NCBI GenBank assembly: GCA_027451445.1
Contig: DAIDJG010000451.1
Location: 1 to 50,617, forward strand
Reading direction: 5' to 3'
DNA from: Singulisphaera sp.
GTDB taxonomy: Bacteria; Planctomycetota; Planctomycetia; Isosphaerales; Isosphaeraceae
DNA length: 50,617 nucleotides
The translations under genes and the position numbers were made by a program. A model generated the notes under the pieces. It searched no databases and was not told the DNA's origin. It saw nothing but the letters and a program-made list of their open reading frames with translations. Shown piece by piece: positions 42,754 to 50,617 of the stretch (positions within the stretch are counted from its first letter, which is position 1; each line of letters opens with the position of its first letter).

Positions 42754-44760
42754 TCAAAGAATCGCGTTCTCGGTCGAAACTCCGGCGCTCAAGGGTGTGC
42801 CTGCGTGGCGCTGTGCGATGGGTTCGCGAACGGCCCAACTGCGCCAGCCTGCCCCAGCAAGCGCGATCAGGCCGATCCCCAGGAGATGAAGCTTCCAGCC
42901 GGCTTCCAGGCCCCGCGGTGCGATTTCGAGGACAACCTGGCCCTGGTCGTCGGCACGGATCGCGAAGTCGCGCGTCGTCTCGACGCAACGCCAGCCCGCA
43001 AACTCCGGGGGGTGCCGGCCGTTCACCAACCACCAGGAGCCAGGATTCTGATTCACGTAAACCATCTCGCCAGGCCGGGCTGCGAGCACGACCCGATTGG
43101 GACTCCAGAAAATCGGGACGAGAGGACCCCGATCGGTCCAGAATTCCCCCTTGTACTCGCGATGTCCGCGCCAACGGCGGTTGGTCACGCGGTATCGGTC
43201 GTAACCGAGCAGCGGTTCTAATGCCTGTACCACGCCGTAACCGCCCGAGACCGCTGCATACTCGTCGTTATTACGGACCTGTGCGAACTCGCCCCGGCGG
43301 AGGCGCGGTTTCGGGAACATCGATTCGTTCGCCGGGACCGAAAACGCAATCGGGAGGGCTTCGAAGCCGTACGCAACATAGTCGAGCGCGATCACCGCCA
43401 GCGCAACGTTCGCGAGCCGGACGAGCCGGCGACTGCCACTCGCGCGCCAGAACTCGAGCGTGCTCGCCGCGGCCAAGGCGACCCCCAGCGCTGCCATGAA
43501 TCGCCAACGAGGCGACACGTGCATCGACGAGAAAATGGGTAGGTGTGCCAGCCAGTAGCTCGCCTCGTACCACTGGAACGCGCCCAGTGCCAACCACCCA
43601 CAGACCGCCGCCAGCGTGTGCCACCAGCGCCAACCTCGGAGTAAGCTGGCTCCTACCAGGAGCAATACGACGGGTCCAATCGTCCAACCGCATTCCCAGA
43701 AGTATGGGGCCTCGATCGTCGTGAGAGCGTAAGCTCCGGGACGTAGGATCAGATAAACCGTCATGTGCTTCAAGTCCATCGACATGCCCGACGTCAGGAC
43801 GCGCGGGTAGTCCAGGCCGACCAGCAAGGTGGTCGCAATCCTCCAGCCGGCGAGCGCAAGCGATACTCCGAGTGCGAGGATCGTATTTACGAAGACCCGG
43901 CGCCGCGCGATTCCTTCCCGCGCCCGTAGCACCCGCAGCCAAACCACAGCGGCGATCAATACCACGTAGACCGTGAAATAAGCGATGCCGTTGAGAACAT
44001 TGAACGCCGCCCAGAACCCGAGCCCGACGCCAGCCCAGGGCCGTCGATCGAGCTGGAAGACATAGTAGAGCATCCAGGGTAGAACGGCGTAGCCCATCGG
44101 AATGTCGTAGGCCGCGGAGCTCGACATGATCACGCCGCCGTTGATTGCGTAGATCAGACCGGCTGCCGCGCCGGCAATGGGATCGCGCAGCCAGAGCCCG
44201 GCCAGGCGACGAGTCCCTTCGGCCGCGAGCAAGAAACCCGCAACAATCGCCAATTGCAGACCCTTCAACGTGCCGAACGCCAGGACCAAGGGCATGGCCA
44301 CGCCCGCGACGCCGCACAGGGGGTTACCGGCCAGCGGGTAACCTCCGCGCGTCCACGGGTCCCACCAGGGAAACTGCCGGTAGTCCACGATCGAGCGTCG
44401 CGCGGCCTCGTACTTCGCGGCGTAATAGGTCCAATCCCCGCGAGCGAGCCCGCCGGGATGACTCGTCAGCGGGTAGATCAGCGACGCTACGACGAGCGCC
44501 AGGACCCAACCCGCCCAGAACCCCGCGCGCCCAGGCGGCGATTTCGGATCTTCGAGAGGACGGTCATCGCCGGGTCGGACCGTCCAGAGGCGGCGCCCAA
44601 AAGCGTAAACAATCCCGCAAAATATCAATGCGCCGACCGTTTTTCGCGACTGCCACGAGAACGCGTAAAAGAGGTCGCGTGCCAACATAAGAAAGATCGC
44701 ACTTCCCACAACACCACAAATCAACGCCAGACGTACCTTGAGAGTGCGACGATTCATCAT
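42754..44760 (-). CDS. GT-C-like multi-pass membrane protein
   Basis: A 668-residue protein with about a dozen hydrophobic segments over residues 8-480 (for example FWAGWVLALVVASLIYPLTS, MPLVLAFGTLKGLQLAIVAG and VYVVLIAAVVWLRVLRA). The large loop DWTYYAAKYEAARRSIVDYR and FPWWDPWTRGGYPLAG resembles the catalytic loop of GT-C glycosyltransferases, which use polyprenyl-phosphate sugars outside the membrane. A soluble domain of about 150 residues follows. It is the third gene of an operon with a GT2 enzyme; a lipid-linked-sugar pathway is inferred from the neighbours. ATG 44760 overlaps the stop of the preceding small ORF. Confidence 0.8.
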   Translation of the reverse strand: MMNRRTLKVRLALICGVVGSAIFLMLARDLFYAFSWQSRKTVGALIFCGIVYAFGRRLWTVRPGDDRPLEDPKSPPGRAGFWAGWVLALVVASLIYPLTSHPGGLARGDWTYYAAKYEAARRSIVDYRQFPWWDPWTRGGYPLAGNPLCGVAGVAMPLVLAFGTLKGLQLAIVAGFLLAAEGTRRLAGLWLRDPIAGAAAGLIYAINGGVIMSSSAAYDIPMGYAVLPWMLYYVFQLDRRPWAGVGLGFWAAFNVLNGIAYFTVYVVLIAAVVWLRVLRAREGIARRRVFVNTILALGVSLALAGWRIATTLLVGLDYPRVLTSGMSMDLKHMTVYLILRPGAYALTTIEAPYFWECGWTIGPVVLLLVGASLLRGWRWWHTLAAVCGWLALGAFQWYEASYWLAHLPIFSSMHVSPRWRFMAALGVALAAASTLEFWRASGSRRLVRLANVALAVIALDYVAYGFEALPIAFSVPANESMFPKPRLRRGEFAQVRNNDEYAAVSGGYGVVQALEPLLGYDRYRVTNRRWRGHREYKGEFWTDRGPLVPIFWSPNRVVLAARPGEMVYVNQNPGSWWLVNGRHPPEFAGWRCVETTRDFAIRADDQGQVVLEIAPRGLEAGWKLHLLGIGLIALAGAGWRSWAVREPIAQRHAGTPLSAGVSTENAIL

Positions 44761-45065
44761 TTTGCTGTGCGCTCCGCCTCGCTCGCGCTCGCGGCCGGTT
44801 GGTGGGCCACCACCACGAGGCTCGTACCGTAAGAAAACCGGAACCGCCGCAGCCAGCGGGGTTCCCACGCGAAGATCCGGACGAGGGCCGCGGCGCGACC
44901 AGGAGCGAGCGGCTGGACGTTCGAGCGGTAAAGCGCTCGAGGGTGGAAGAGATGCTTCCAGGAGATCGCAGCCGCAACGGCGGGAAAGCGCGACGTTTCT
45001 TGGAGCCTCTCCAGGCCGACCAAACTGAGGACTTGCACCCGCTCTTTCCGCTCCCGAATGGTCAA
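44757..45065 (-). CDS. Small ORF in the glycosyl operon
   Basis: A 102-codon frame starting at TTG 45065, 15 bases after the GT2 stop, whose own stop overlaps the next gene's ATG as ATGA. The tight packing supports a translated gene. The sequence (AWEPRWLRRFRFSYGTSLVV at its end) recalls the final strands of class I methyltransferases, so it may be a remnant of one. No motif I is present and there is no Shine-Dalgarno. Confidence 0.4.
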   Translation of the reverse strand: MTIRERKERVQVLSLVGLERLQETSRFPAVAAAISWKHLFHPRALYRSNVQPLAPGRAAALVRIFAWEPRWLRRFRFSYGTSLVVVAHQPAASASEAERTAK

Positions 45066-45080
45066 CGCGGCTCCGGTCGA

Positions 45081-46139
45081 TCAGTTTCGGACCCAGGGTG
45101 GCGACAATGCTGAGGCTTTCGCGGCTTTCAGCACGGCAGACCGGTCGATCTCGTCCGAGCTGTCCTGGGAGAGATTGAGCAGCGTGCGCACCGTCGCTTG
45201 CGGCTTATTGCTGACCGCGAGATAGGTCCGCCCTGCGTACTCGCCGAGCACGCCAAGGAAGAGCATGCGGACGGACGACGTCAGGAGCTCCGTCACCATC
45301 AGCGATGCCCAGCCGGCTACTGACTGCTCGAAGAACTGGGGATAGAGCAAACGATAGAGTACGACGTAAACCGCGAGCGCACCCCCGAGCACCCCGAAGA
45401 GGAGCCCGGCCCAGATCACGATGCGGAGCGGCTTGACGGAGAAGGCCGTCGCCAGCCGTGCCCAGACGCGGAGCGACCGTCCGAGCGTGTAATTGCCGCG
45501 GCCGGCGCGTCGAGGGTGATGCGTCACGGGCTCCTGCGCCACGTGCGCAGTGACCTGAAAGAGAAGGCCGTCGACGTAAGGGTCAGGGCCGTCGTAGCGG
45601 CAGATCAGTTGGGCAACTTCGCGGCGGATGACCTTGTACGGCGAGAGGTAGATCCCCTTCGGCTTGTCGATGACCCACTCCGCCACAACGCCGTTGAACC
45701 AGCTCCCGAGGTTCTTCCACCACTTCTGGTGCTTGGTCGTAAACTGAGCGTAGACCACGTCGGCTTTTTCGCGCTCGAGCGCGTCGATCAAGGCCGGCAG
45801 GTCGCGGGGGTCGTGCTGCAGGTCGTCGTCCATGATTGCCACAACGTCGCCCCGGGACACGCGCAGGCCAGTCATGATCGCATTGTCCTGGCCGAAGTTG
45901 CGCCTGAGGTCGATGCCGACGTACGAAGGGCGGGTGCAGCAGATCGACTCGATGACGCGCCAGGAATCGTCTGGCGAACCGTCGTTGACGAACACGACCT
46001 CGTAGCGCTTCTCAAGGGGTTCCAGAGCCGCGTCAATAGCGTCGGCGAGTGCCTGGAGGCAGGGCTCGCTCCGGTAAACCGGGATCACGATCGAAAGGTC
46101 AGGGGGATCCGAATCAAACGACGTTGACTGGAGTCTCAT
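45081..46139 (-). CDS. GT2 polyprenyl-phosphate glycosyltransferase
   Basis: A 352-residue enzyme of the DPM1/ArnC/GtrB group, which transfers a sugar from a nucleotide donor to polyprenyl phosphate on the cytoplasmic side. The GT-A domain shows LSIVIPVYRSEPCLQALADA, EVVFVNDGSPDDSWRVIE, LRRNFGQDNAIMTGLRVSRG and the Mg-binding VAIMDDDLQHDP. Two C-terminal membrane helices (IVIWAGLLFGVLGGALAVYV; VTELLTSSVRMLFLGVLGEY) anchor it. GGGAGGT is six bases before ATG 46139, so the longer frame is not used. It heads an operon with the small ORF, GT-C-like protein and methyltransferase. The sugar is unknown. Confidence 0.9.
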   Translation of the reverse strand: MRLQSTSFDSDPPDLSIVIPVYRSEPCLQALADAIDAALEPLEKRYEVVFVNDGSPDDSWRVIESICCTRPSYVGIDLRRNFGQDNAIMTGLRVSRGDVVAIMDDDLQHDPRDLPALIDALEREKADVVYAQFTTKHQKWWKNLGSWFNGVVAEWVIDKPKGIYLSPYKVIRREVAQLICRYDGPDPYVDGLLFQVTAHVAQEPVTHHPRRAGRGNYTLGRSLRVWARLATAFSVKPLRIVIWAGLLFGVLGGALAVYVVLYRLLYPQFFEQSVAGWASLMVTELLTSSVRMLFLGVLGEYAGRTYLAVSNKPQATVRTLLNLSQDSSDEIDRSAVLKAAKASALSPPWVRN

Positions 46140-47012
46140 CAAACGACCTCCCGGACGGAGCTGAATGCCGCGACCCCTCAATGAGGCGGGGACGCAAAGA
46201 TGTGCTCGAGAACGGCCAAAAGCCCGTCGACCGTAGGTTGACAACGCGAAGTGGAAAGCGGCTATCGACTCCCGAGACGGCCGATCATGGCAATTCGCCC
46301 CGGGGTCATCGTCGATCAGTCCGCAAGGTTCATTCGAGGTGACTTCGCTCATCGGCACGCACGCGGTGCGGACAGGCGCAAGTCCGAGAATTCAACCACA
46401 CTGAAAGGCAACGCTCGTTCATTTCACTAAACGACTTACCTTCGAACATGCTACTGGCACGGCGCAAGGCAACGCCCACCCCTCTCGGGGTGGCGATTGA
46501 TTGAGTCATGGATGGACCCGTCCGGCTTCATGAGGGAAGCAAAGAGTCGGCCGGCCGAGAAAAAGTTGGGAATCCGGGAAAGATTTCGGGCACGTGCGGG
46601 CATGGATGACGCTACTACCGTTAGGTGAAGGTATGGCTCCGCCCCGCCCTTCTTGTCTACCCCGTTTTTTCCGCATGTCAAGCAGAAAAGATCGGGTGCG
46701 CAACGCTCTGAGGCATTAAGGAATTAAGGTCGAGTGTCAGGCACGAGTCGCCGTGACCGACGTTTTACGCGAAAAATGCGCCGATCCGTTTGTTGCCGAG
46801 CACGTAACAACCGTCTCGCTCCCCTGTCCTTTTTTTTCTCCAGCGCGGCCTGCGAACGGTCCGTCCGACGCGTTATCATTTCTGGCTGGCGGGCGCTGAG
46901 GTTCGAATGGCTCCGCGCCGACCCACGACCCAATGAACCGGCCGAATCCATACGGCCACTCCTCCCATCAAGGGTTACGCCCCCGAAATCGGCGGAAACG
47001 GAGATTACACCC
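46140..47012. other. Divergent intergenic region, no gene recognised
   Basis: About 870 bases lie between the divergent GT2 and HlyD-like genes. Open frames here lack ribosome-binding sites and match nothing. A 7-bp GC-rich hairpin (CCACCCC/GGGGTGG) occupies 46476-46493, without a T-run. Promoters for both flanking genes are expected, but I cannot place them. Confidence 0.45.
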
Positions 47013-47804
47013 ATGAGTGCGTTCGTGCGCAGAGCGGTGTTGGTATGCCTGACATTTTCGGGTCTAAGTCTGGGTATGGAGGCCTCCGCGCAGACGTCGA
47101 AAAGGAAGGACGCTCCCACCGAGCGCAAGAAGCCGATCGACGTGTTTAATCGGATTGAAGGTGAGAGTACGGTTCTGAAGCTCAGGTCCGCCGGCACTGT
47201 GGTGAAGAAGGGGGAGTGGGTGGTCGAGTTCGACTCGAGCGATCTGCAAGATACGCTGAACAACCAGAAGATCGGTCTCAAGGCGGCGGAGACCGCGTAT
47301 CGCCAGGCCAAGATGGCGCGCGAGGTCGCCGAAATCGGAGTCAAGGAGTATATCGATGGGATCTCCAAGGAAGACATCGAGCTGGCGAACAAGGCCATTG
47401 CCGAGGCGACGGCGGAGCGGGTTCGTGTTGAGGATCAGGCGAAGAAGTCGCAATCCGCGGAGGATCAGCTCGCCCTGACCGAGGCCCGGATTGCGGAAGA
47501 GAAAGCGAAGAGCAAGAAAGAGATCCTGATCAAGTACACCGAGGCGAAAAACGTCAAGGAGCTTGAGAGCGAGGTCTTCAAGGCCAAGGAAGAGGAGCTC
47601 AACAAAGAAGGCGCCCTGCAACGCGAGAAGTCCAAGGCGGAGAAGCTTCGGCGCGAAATCGAGGAATGCAAGCTTTTGGCTCCCATTAGCGGCACGGTCG
47701 GCTACTTGCGACCCGTGGAGGAGGAAGACACCTTCAAGCAAGGCGAGGTGGTCTTCCGGATCTTCCCGCTCGCCACGCCCTCGGCGAAGACTCAGTCCAA
47801 GTAG
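47013..47804 (+). CDS. HlyD-like secretion adaptor protein
   Basis: A 263-residue exported protein. Signal peptide (RRAVLVCLTFSGLSLGMEAS) precedes a first lipoyl-like half (LRSAGTVVKKGEWVVEFDSS). A long antiparallel coiled coil follows over about residues 80-220 (KAAETAYRQAKMAREVAEIG; ALQREKSKAEKLRREIEECK), and the second lipoyl-like half is LLAPISGTVGYLRPVEEEDT. This is the architecture of HlyD/RND periplasmic adaptor proteins but lacks the beta-barrel and membrane-proximal domains, so it is a short version. No transporter partner is adjacent. GGAG (47000-47003) precedes ATG 47013. Confidence 0.8.
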   Translation: MSAFVRRAVLVCLTFSGLSLGMEASAQTSKRKDAPTERKKPIDVFNRIEGESTVLKLRSAGTVVKKGEWVVEFDSSDLQDTLNNQKIGLKAAETAYRQAKMAREVAEIGVKEYIDGISKEDIELANKAIAEATAERVRVEDQAKKSQSAEDQLALTEARIAEEKAKSKKEILIKYTEAKNVKELESEVFKAKEEELNKEGALQREKSKAEKLRREIEECKLLAPISGTVGYLRPVEEEDTFKQGEVVFRIFPLATPSAKTQSK

Positions 47805-48092
47805 GGCCTGGGCAATCATCAGGTTCGTAACTTGCTACGGGTGCGACGACATCGGGGGCGTGCCCTCTACCTATATGCTCCGAGTAACTCGCAAATCCTT
47901 CTACATCCTGATCGCCGTTGCACCCTATGCTGTTCGGCAATTGCGACATTTTTCGACTCCAAAGTTTTTCCTCGAAAAACCCAGTAACTGACCGCGCGCG
48001 TCAAAGAATCGGAATCCGTCATCGGTACCAGGCCGCCAGCCTGCAAGTTGCCCCGGCGAGCGTGACTGGCGGCCTTGGGTTCGATCAGAGCC

Positions 48093-48857
48093 TCACCACG
48101 GGAGAGTCTGACCGAGGTGGAAATAACCACCTGTGGGGCCGTCGTCGGGCAGGGTTGCCAACTGCACGCTGGTCTTTCCTCCTTCCGAAAGCTCCATCGG
48201 GGCGTTCGAGCCCCCCATGTCCGTCTTGACCCAGCCGGGATGCGCGGAGTTCACCTTGATGGGCGTCCCGCGCAGCTCCTGGGCGAGGTGAACGGTGAAG
48301 GCATTGAGTGCTGTCTTCGAGGCGTCATACGCGAAGGCCTTCATCGCGTAGATCGGTGAGGTGGGGTCAGCATGCATTGCAAGCGACCCGAGGATGCTCG
48401 AAAGATTGACGATCCGCCCGGCTGGCGACTTGCGGATAAGTGGCAAGAGCGTCTGCGTGAGCGCCACGACGGCGAAGAAATTGGTCTCGAACGTCTCGTG
48501 GAGGATCTTCGGCGACACGGTCGACGCCGTGTTGAAACCGCCGGGCGATCCGAACTCGCCCTGGTCGAGCATGACGCCGGCGTTGTTGACGAGGATGTCG
48601 AGCTTGCCGTACCGCCCTTCGAGATAGCTGAAAGCGGCCTGATGGTCCTCCGGCTGGGTGATGTCGAACTTGACGACGTCGACGTGGGCGATGCCCTCGG
48701 CCCGGAGCGTCTCGGCGGCCGCGCGCCCCTTACTCTCGTCGCGGCTGCCGATCACAACGGCAACGCCCAACGCGCCCAGTCCCCGGGCCGTCTCCAACCC
48801 AATCCCTTTGTTCGCGCCCGTGATGAACGCGACTTTGTCCTGTGCTGCCACGGTCAT
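48093..48857 (-). CDS. Short-chain dehydrogenase/reductase (SDR)
   Basis: A 254-residue NAD(P)-dependent oxidoreductase. The Rossmann glycine motif is TGANKGIGLE, followed by the adenine-ring DITQPED region, the NNAG motif (ILVNNAGVMLDQ), the catalytic Ser (IVNLSSILGS) and the YxxxK motif (AYDASKTALN); all catalytic residues are present. The tail KVNSAHPGWVKTDMGG is typical of classical SDRs. Substrate cannot be deduced. AGGAG lies one base before ATG 48857, too close; GTG 48851 at better spacing may be the true start. It stands alone. Confidence 0.9.
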   Translation of the reverse strand: MTVAAQDKVAFITGANKGIGLETARGLGALGVAVVIGSRDESKGRAAAETLRAEGIAHVDVVKFDITQPEDHQAAFSYLEGRYGKLDILVNNAGVMLDQGEFGSPGGFNTASTVSPKILHETFETNFFAVVALTQTLLPLIRKSPAGRIVNLSSILGSLAMHADPTSPIYAMKAFAYDASKTALNAFTVHLAQELRGTPIKVNSAHPGWVKTDMGGSNAPMELSEGGKTSVQLATLPDDGPTGGYFHLGQTLPW

Positions 48858-49294
48858 TCTCCTCAAGGCATTCCCAAGGGCTGGATCGACGCCAGCCCAC
48901 CCATCTCCACCCAAGATCGCGGGATCTCGGACTCGTATTAAGGACCTCGTTGATCGGTTTGGGGGGCGAACGTCTCGCATTCTAGGGGGGCCGGCAACTG
49001 CGACAACGCCGTTGCGGAAATCGAAGCGCTTCGGATCGTCCTCGGGCTGTCCGCGTGACGGCCGCCGCAACATCCACGCGTGTCATGGAGGTATGCGCAG
49101 CAAACCGAACGGCGCCTGCAACTTTCGGCTTGCAATGTGTCTCGGCCGATGGTCTCCTGCATATTAAGGAGTGTCGGGACCGAACGTGCCGCGACATTCG
49201 CGGGGGCCGATCCGTGGCCGGAATCTCGGGCGTGTCTGAGTCTGCGGCAAGCCCCTGCATTGGCGAACCTTGCTCTAACCCTCCGGAGTCTGCC
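48858..49294. other. Intergenic region, nothing recognised
   Basis: About 437 bases lie between the divergent SDR and thioredoxin genes. No RNA or repeat is seen, and the open frames on both strands are chance ones. CTGCAACTTTCGGCTTGCAA near 49109 is not a sigma-54 site because the -24 GG is missing. Confidence 0.4.
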
Positions 49295-50374
49295 ATGAAT
49301 CGCCTTGCCTTCGTGTTCGCCGTCCTCGTGTTGACGGCGTCGACAAGCGCTCAGGACGAGGCACGCAAGCCGTCCGCCGGCCGGTCGGCGGACGCCATTC
49401 TCGCCGACCTGAATGCCGCAGTCATGCCGACATTCAACCCCGCGAAACAGAATGATCGTGAGGCGATCCAGGAGTTCCTCAAGAAGCGCTCTGAGGTCAT
49501 GACAGAGCGCGCGTCCTTGATCAAGGAACTCTTCAAGACCGACCCGACGAACCCTCGGCTGGGTGTCCTCATGACCGAGCGCTGGATGACGCTGGCGAAC
49601 GCGTCGATGGGCCAGCCGACCAAAGAGCTGAACGACGAGCTCGATGCCGTGATTTCCGGCTCCCACAATGAGAAACTCCAGCTTGATGCGTTGTTCATGA
49701 AGGCGATGTTCACCGGCCGTTCGGACAAGGCCGATGCCGCCGCCAAGCTCAAGGCGGTCGAGGCCTTCATCGAGAAGGCTCCCAAGGACCCTCGAGGCGC
49801 TCGGCTTTACTACATGGCCGCACAGTCCGGTTCGGCGGCAGACCAGAAGGCGATCTTCAAGACGCTCATCGAGAAGTATCCCGACGACCAGTTCGCCAGC
49901 ATGGCCAAGGGGAGTCTCAAAAGGCTGGAGTCCGTCGGTAAGCCGTTCGAGCTCGAGTTCACCGAGGCGATCAAAGGCTCGACGATTTCGATGAAAGACC
50001 TGCGCGGCAAGGTCGTCGTGGTTGACTTCTGGGCCACCTGGTGCGGCCCCTGCGTCGCCGAGATGCCCAAGATGAAGGAGCTCTACGCCAAGTACCGCAA
50101 CAAGGGCGTTGAGTTCATCGGCGTGAGCCTCGACCAGTCCGAAGACCAGGGCGGCCTGGAGAAGCTCAAGGCCTTCGTTGCCAAGAACGACATCGCGTGG
50201 CCGCAGTATTATCAGGGCAAGGGCTGGGAGAGCGACTTCTCCCGCTCCTGGGGAATCAACTCGATTCCTTGCGTCTTCGTCGTCGACACGAAGGGCAACC
50301 TGTTCTCGGTGGAAGCCCGCGGGCGGCTTGAAGAGATGATCCCCGAGCTTCTCGAAGGGAACAAGGCAGAGTAA
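49295..50374 (+). CDS. TlpA-like thioredoxin-domain protein
   Basis: A 359-residue exported protein with signal peptide MNRLAFVFAVLVLTASTSAQ. Residues about 25-210 are helical and repeat-like (EAIQEFLKKRSEVMTERASL, ADQKAIFKTLIEKYPDDQFA). Residues about 215-355 are a thioredoxin fold of the TlpA/ResA type, with the redox pair Cys250-Gly-Pro-Cys253 (VDFWATWCGPCVAEMPKM) and the cis-Pro segment INSIPCVFVVDTKGNL. It probably reduces or exchanges disulfides outside the cytoplasm. CCGGAG precedes ATG 49295. A hairpin (50438-50454) lies after the stop, without a clear T-run. Confidence 0.9.
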   Translation: MNRLAFVFAVLVLTASTSAQDEARKPSAGRSADAILADLNAAVMPTFNPAKQNDREAIQEFLKKRSEVMTERASLIKELFKTDPTNPRLGVLMTERWMTLANASMGQPTKELNDELDAVISGSHNEKLQLDALFMKAMFTGRSDKADAAAKLKAVEAFIEKAPKDPRGARLYYMAAQSGSAADQKAIFKTLIEKYPDDQFASMAKGSLKRLESVGKPFELEFTEAIKGSTISMKDLRGKVVVVDFWATWCGPCVAEMPKMKELYAKYRNKGVEFIGVSLDQSEDQGGLEKLKAFVAKNDIAWPQYYQGKGWESDFSRSWGINSIPCVFVVDTKGNLFSVEARGRLEEMIPELLEGNKAE

Positions 50375-50607
50375 CGCGCACGCTGCGACGCTTCTCGCGC
50401 GAGAGCGGTTTACAGCCGAGTGCCGCACAGCCCCGCCCTCCGCAAGTGGCGGAGCCTCATAACTCCCCCCCTTCCCAAGTTTTGAAGTTGCGCATTTTTT
50501 CGGAGCGGCGGGGGGTCGAAAGGAAGGCTCCCCCCTTTCCGCGACTTTGGACAAAATGGAGGTGACCAAACCAAACATTCGCCAAACGCATGAGGAAGGA
50601 GCCTCCC

Positions 50608-50617
50608 GTGCTGATCA
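50608..50617 (+). CDS. Possible start of the next gene
   Basis: GTG CTG ATC at 50608 follows AAGGAG (50596-50601) with six bases of spacing, a good translation start, but the window ends after three codons. An in-frame ATG is not available; ATG 50590 lies in a different position with no Shine-Dalgarno. Nothing can be said of the product. Confidence 0.3.

Noticed and set aside
41945..43174. A 409-codon methyltransferase frame extending upstream through the palindromes
   Set aside because: The N-terminal half is Arg/Ser-rich translation of the 42591-42710 repeats and the antisense of the preceding gene; the methyltransferase fold starts at about 42556.
46455..46470. TGGCACG-GCGC-AAGGC, a sigma-54-like sequence
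   Set aside because: The -12 position has GG instead of GC, so it lacks the essential GC dinucleotide.
48938..50578. A 546-codon minus-strand frame opposite the thioredoxin gene
   Set aside because: The plus strand encodes a thioredoxin-fold protein with WCGPC; the antisense frame shows no domain.
1..50617. CRISPR array, tRNA or rRNA genes
   Set aside because: No regularly spaced direct repeats, no tRNA T-loop consensus in a plausible cloverleaf and no rRNA-like sequence was seen by eye; a tRNAscan or CRISPR search was not possible here.

Overview
The window looks like a high-GC member of the Planctomycetes, most likely from the Isosphaeraceae/Gemmataceae side. The support is a set of family hallmarks: two DUF1559 pseudopilin-like genes, a DUF1501 protein with a Tat signal, a DUF6807 (PmoA-like) protein, a TIGR03067-type protein, an ECF sigma factor overlapping a WD40 Ser/Thr kinase, a second ECF sigma factor with a membrane-anchored extension, and a 2549-residue surface protein whose N-terminus carries the planctomycete LEPR-XLL-like motif (IETLEDRTLLSG). 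GTG and TTG starts are frequent, and several families of palindromic intergenic repeats are present. Family assignments are made by eye from protein sequence; no database search was run.

Layout: 1-4.6 kb holds small genes, a DUF6807 gene, an XRE regulator and a csrA-GNAT pair. 4.6-12.2 kb is the giant RTX/Kelch/Ig-like surface protein. 12.7-18.2 kb has a TIGR03067-type membrane protein and the sigma factor-kinase pair. 18.2-23.9 kb has DUF1501, DUF2807, a truncated PDZ gene abutting a cytochrome c fragment, a zinc-ribbon/DUF2007 gene and a secreted helical protein.

24.1-30.4 kb is the most interesting part: a compact ribosomal peptide (TOMM / linear azole-containing peptide) cluster. It contains a JmjC/cupin Fe(II)/2-oxoglutarate oxygenase, an NHLP-type precursor with a five-cysteine core ending SGGCMRCGRCGCGGCDAF, a fused leader-binding/cyclodehydratase (YcaO) protein and a SagB-type FMN dehydrogenase. 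A good sigma-54 (-24/-12) promoter candidate lies upstream. The expected chemistry is leader recognition, cyclodehydration of Cys to thiazoline and oxidation to thiazole, plus possible hydroxylation. No dedicated transporter, protease or immunity gene is visible; a multi-pass membrane protein of unknown function follows.

32.8-42 kb carries the two DUF1559 genes, a carboxypeptidase-regulatory/TPR secreted protein, a second sigma factor operon and unknown genes. 41.9-46.1 kb (minus strand) looks like a lipid-linked sugar operon: GT2 glycosyltransferase, small ORF, GT-C-like membrane protein and SAM methyltransferase. 47-50.4 kb has an HlyD-like adaptor, a short-chain dehydrogenase and a TlpA-like thioredoxin. 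A fragment resembling an S41 protease tail at 37.2 kb, together with the truncated PDZ gene at 22.1 kb, raises the possibility that the block containing the peptide cluster was inserted into an S41 protease gene.
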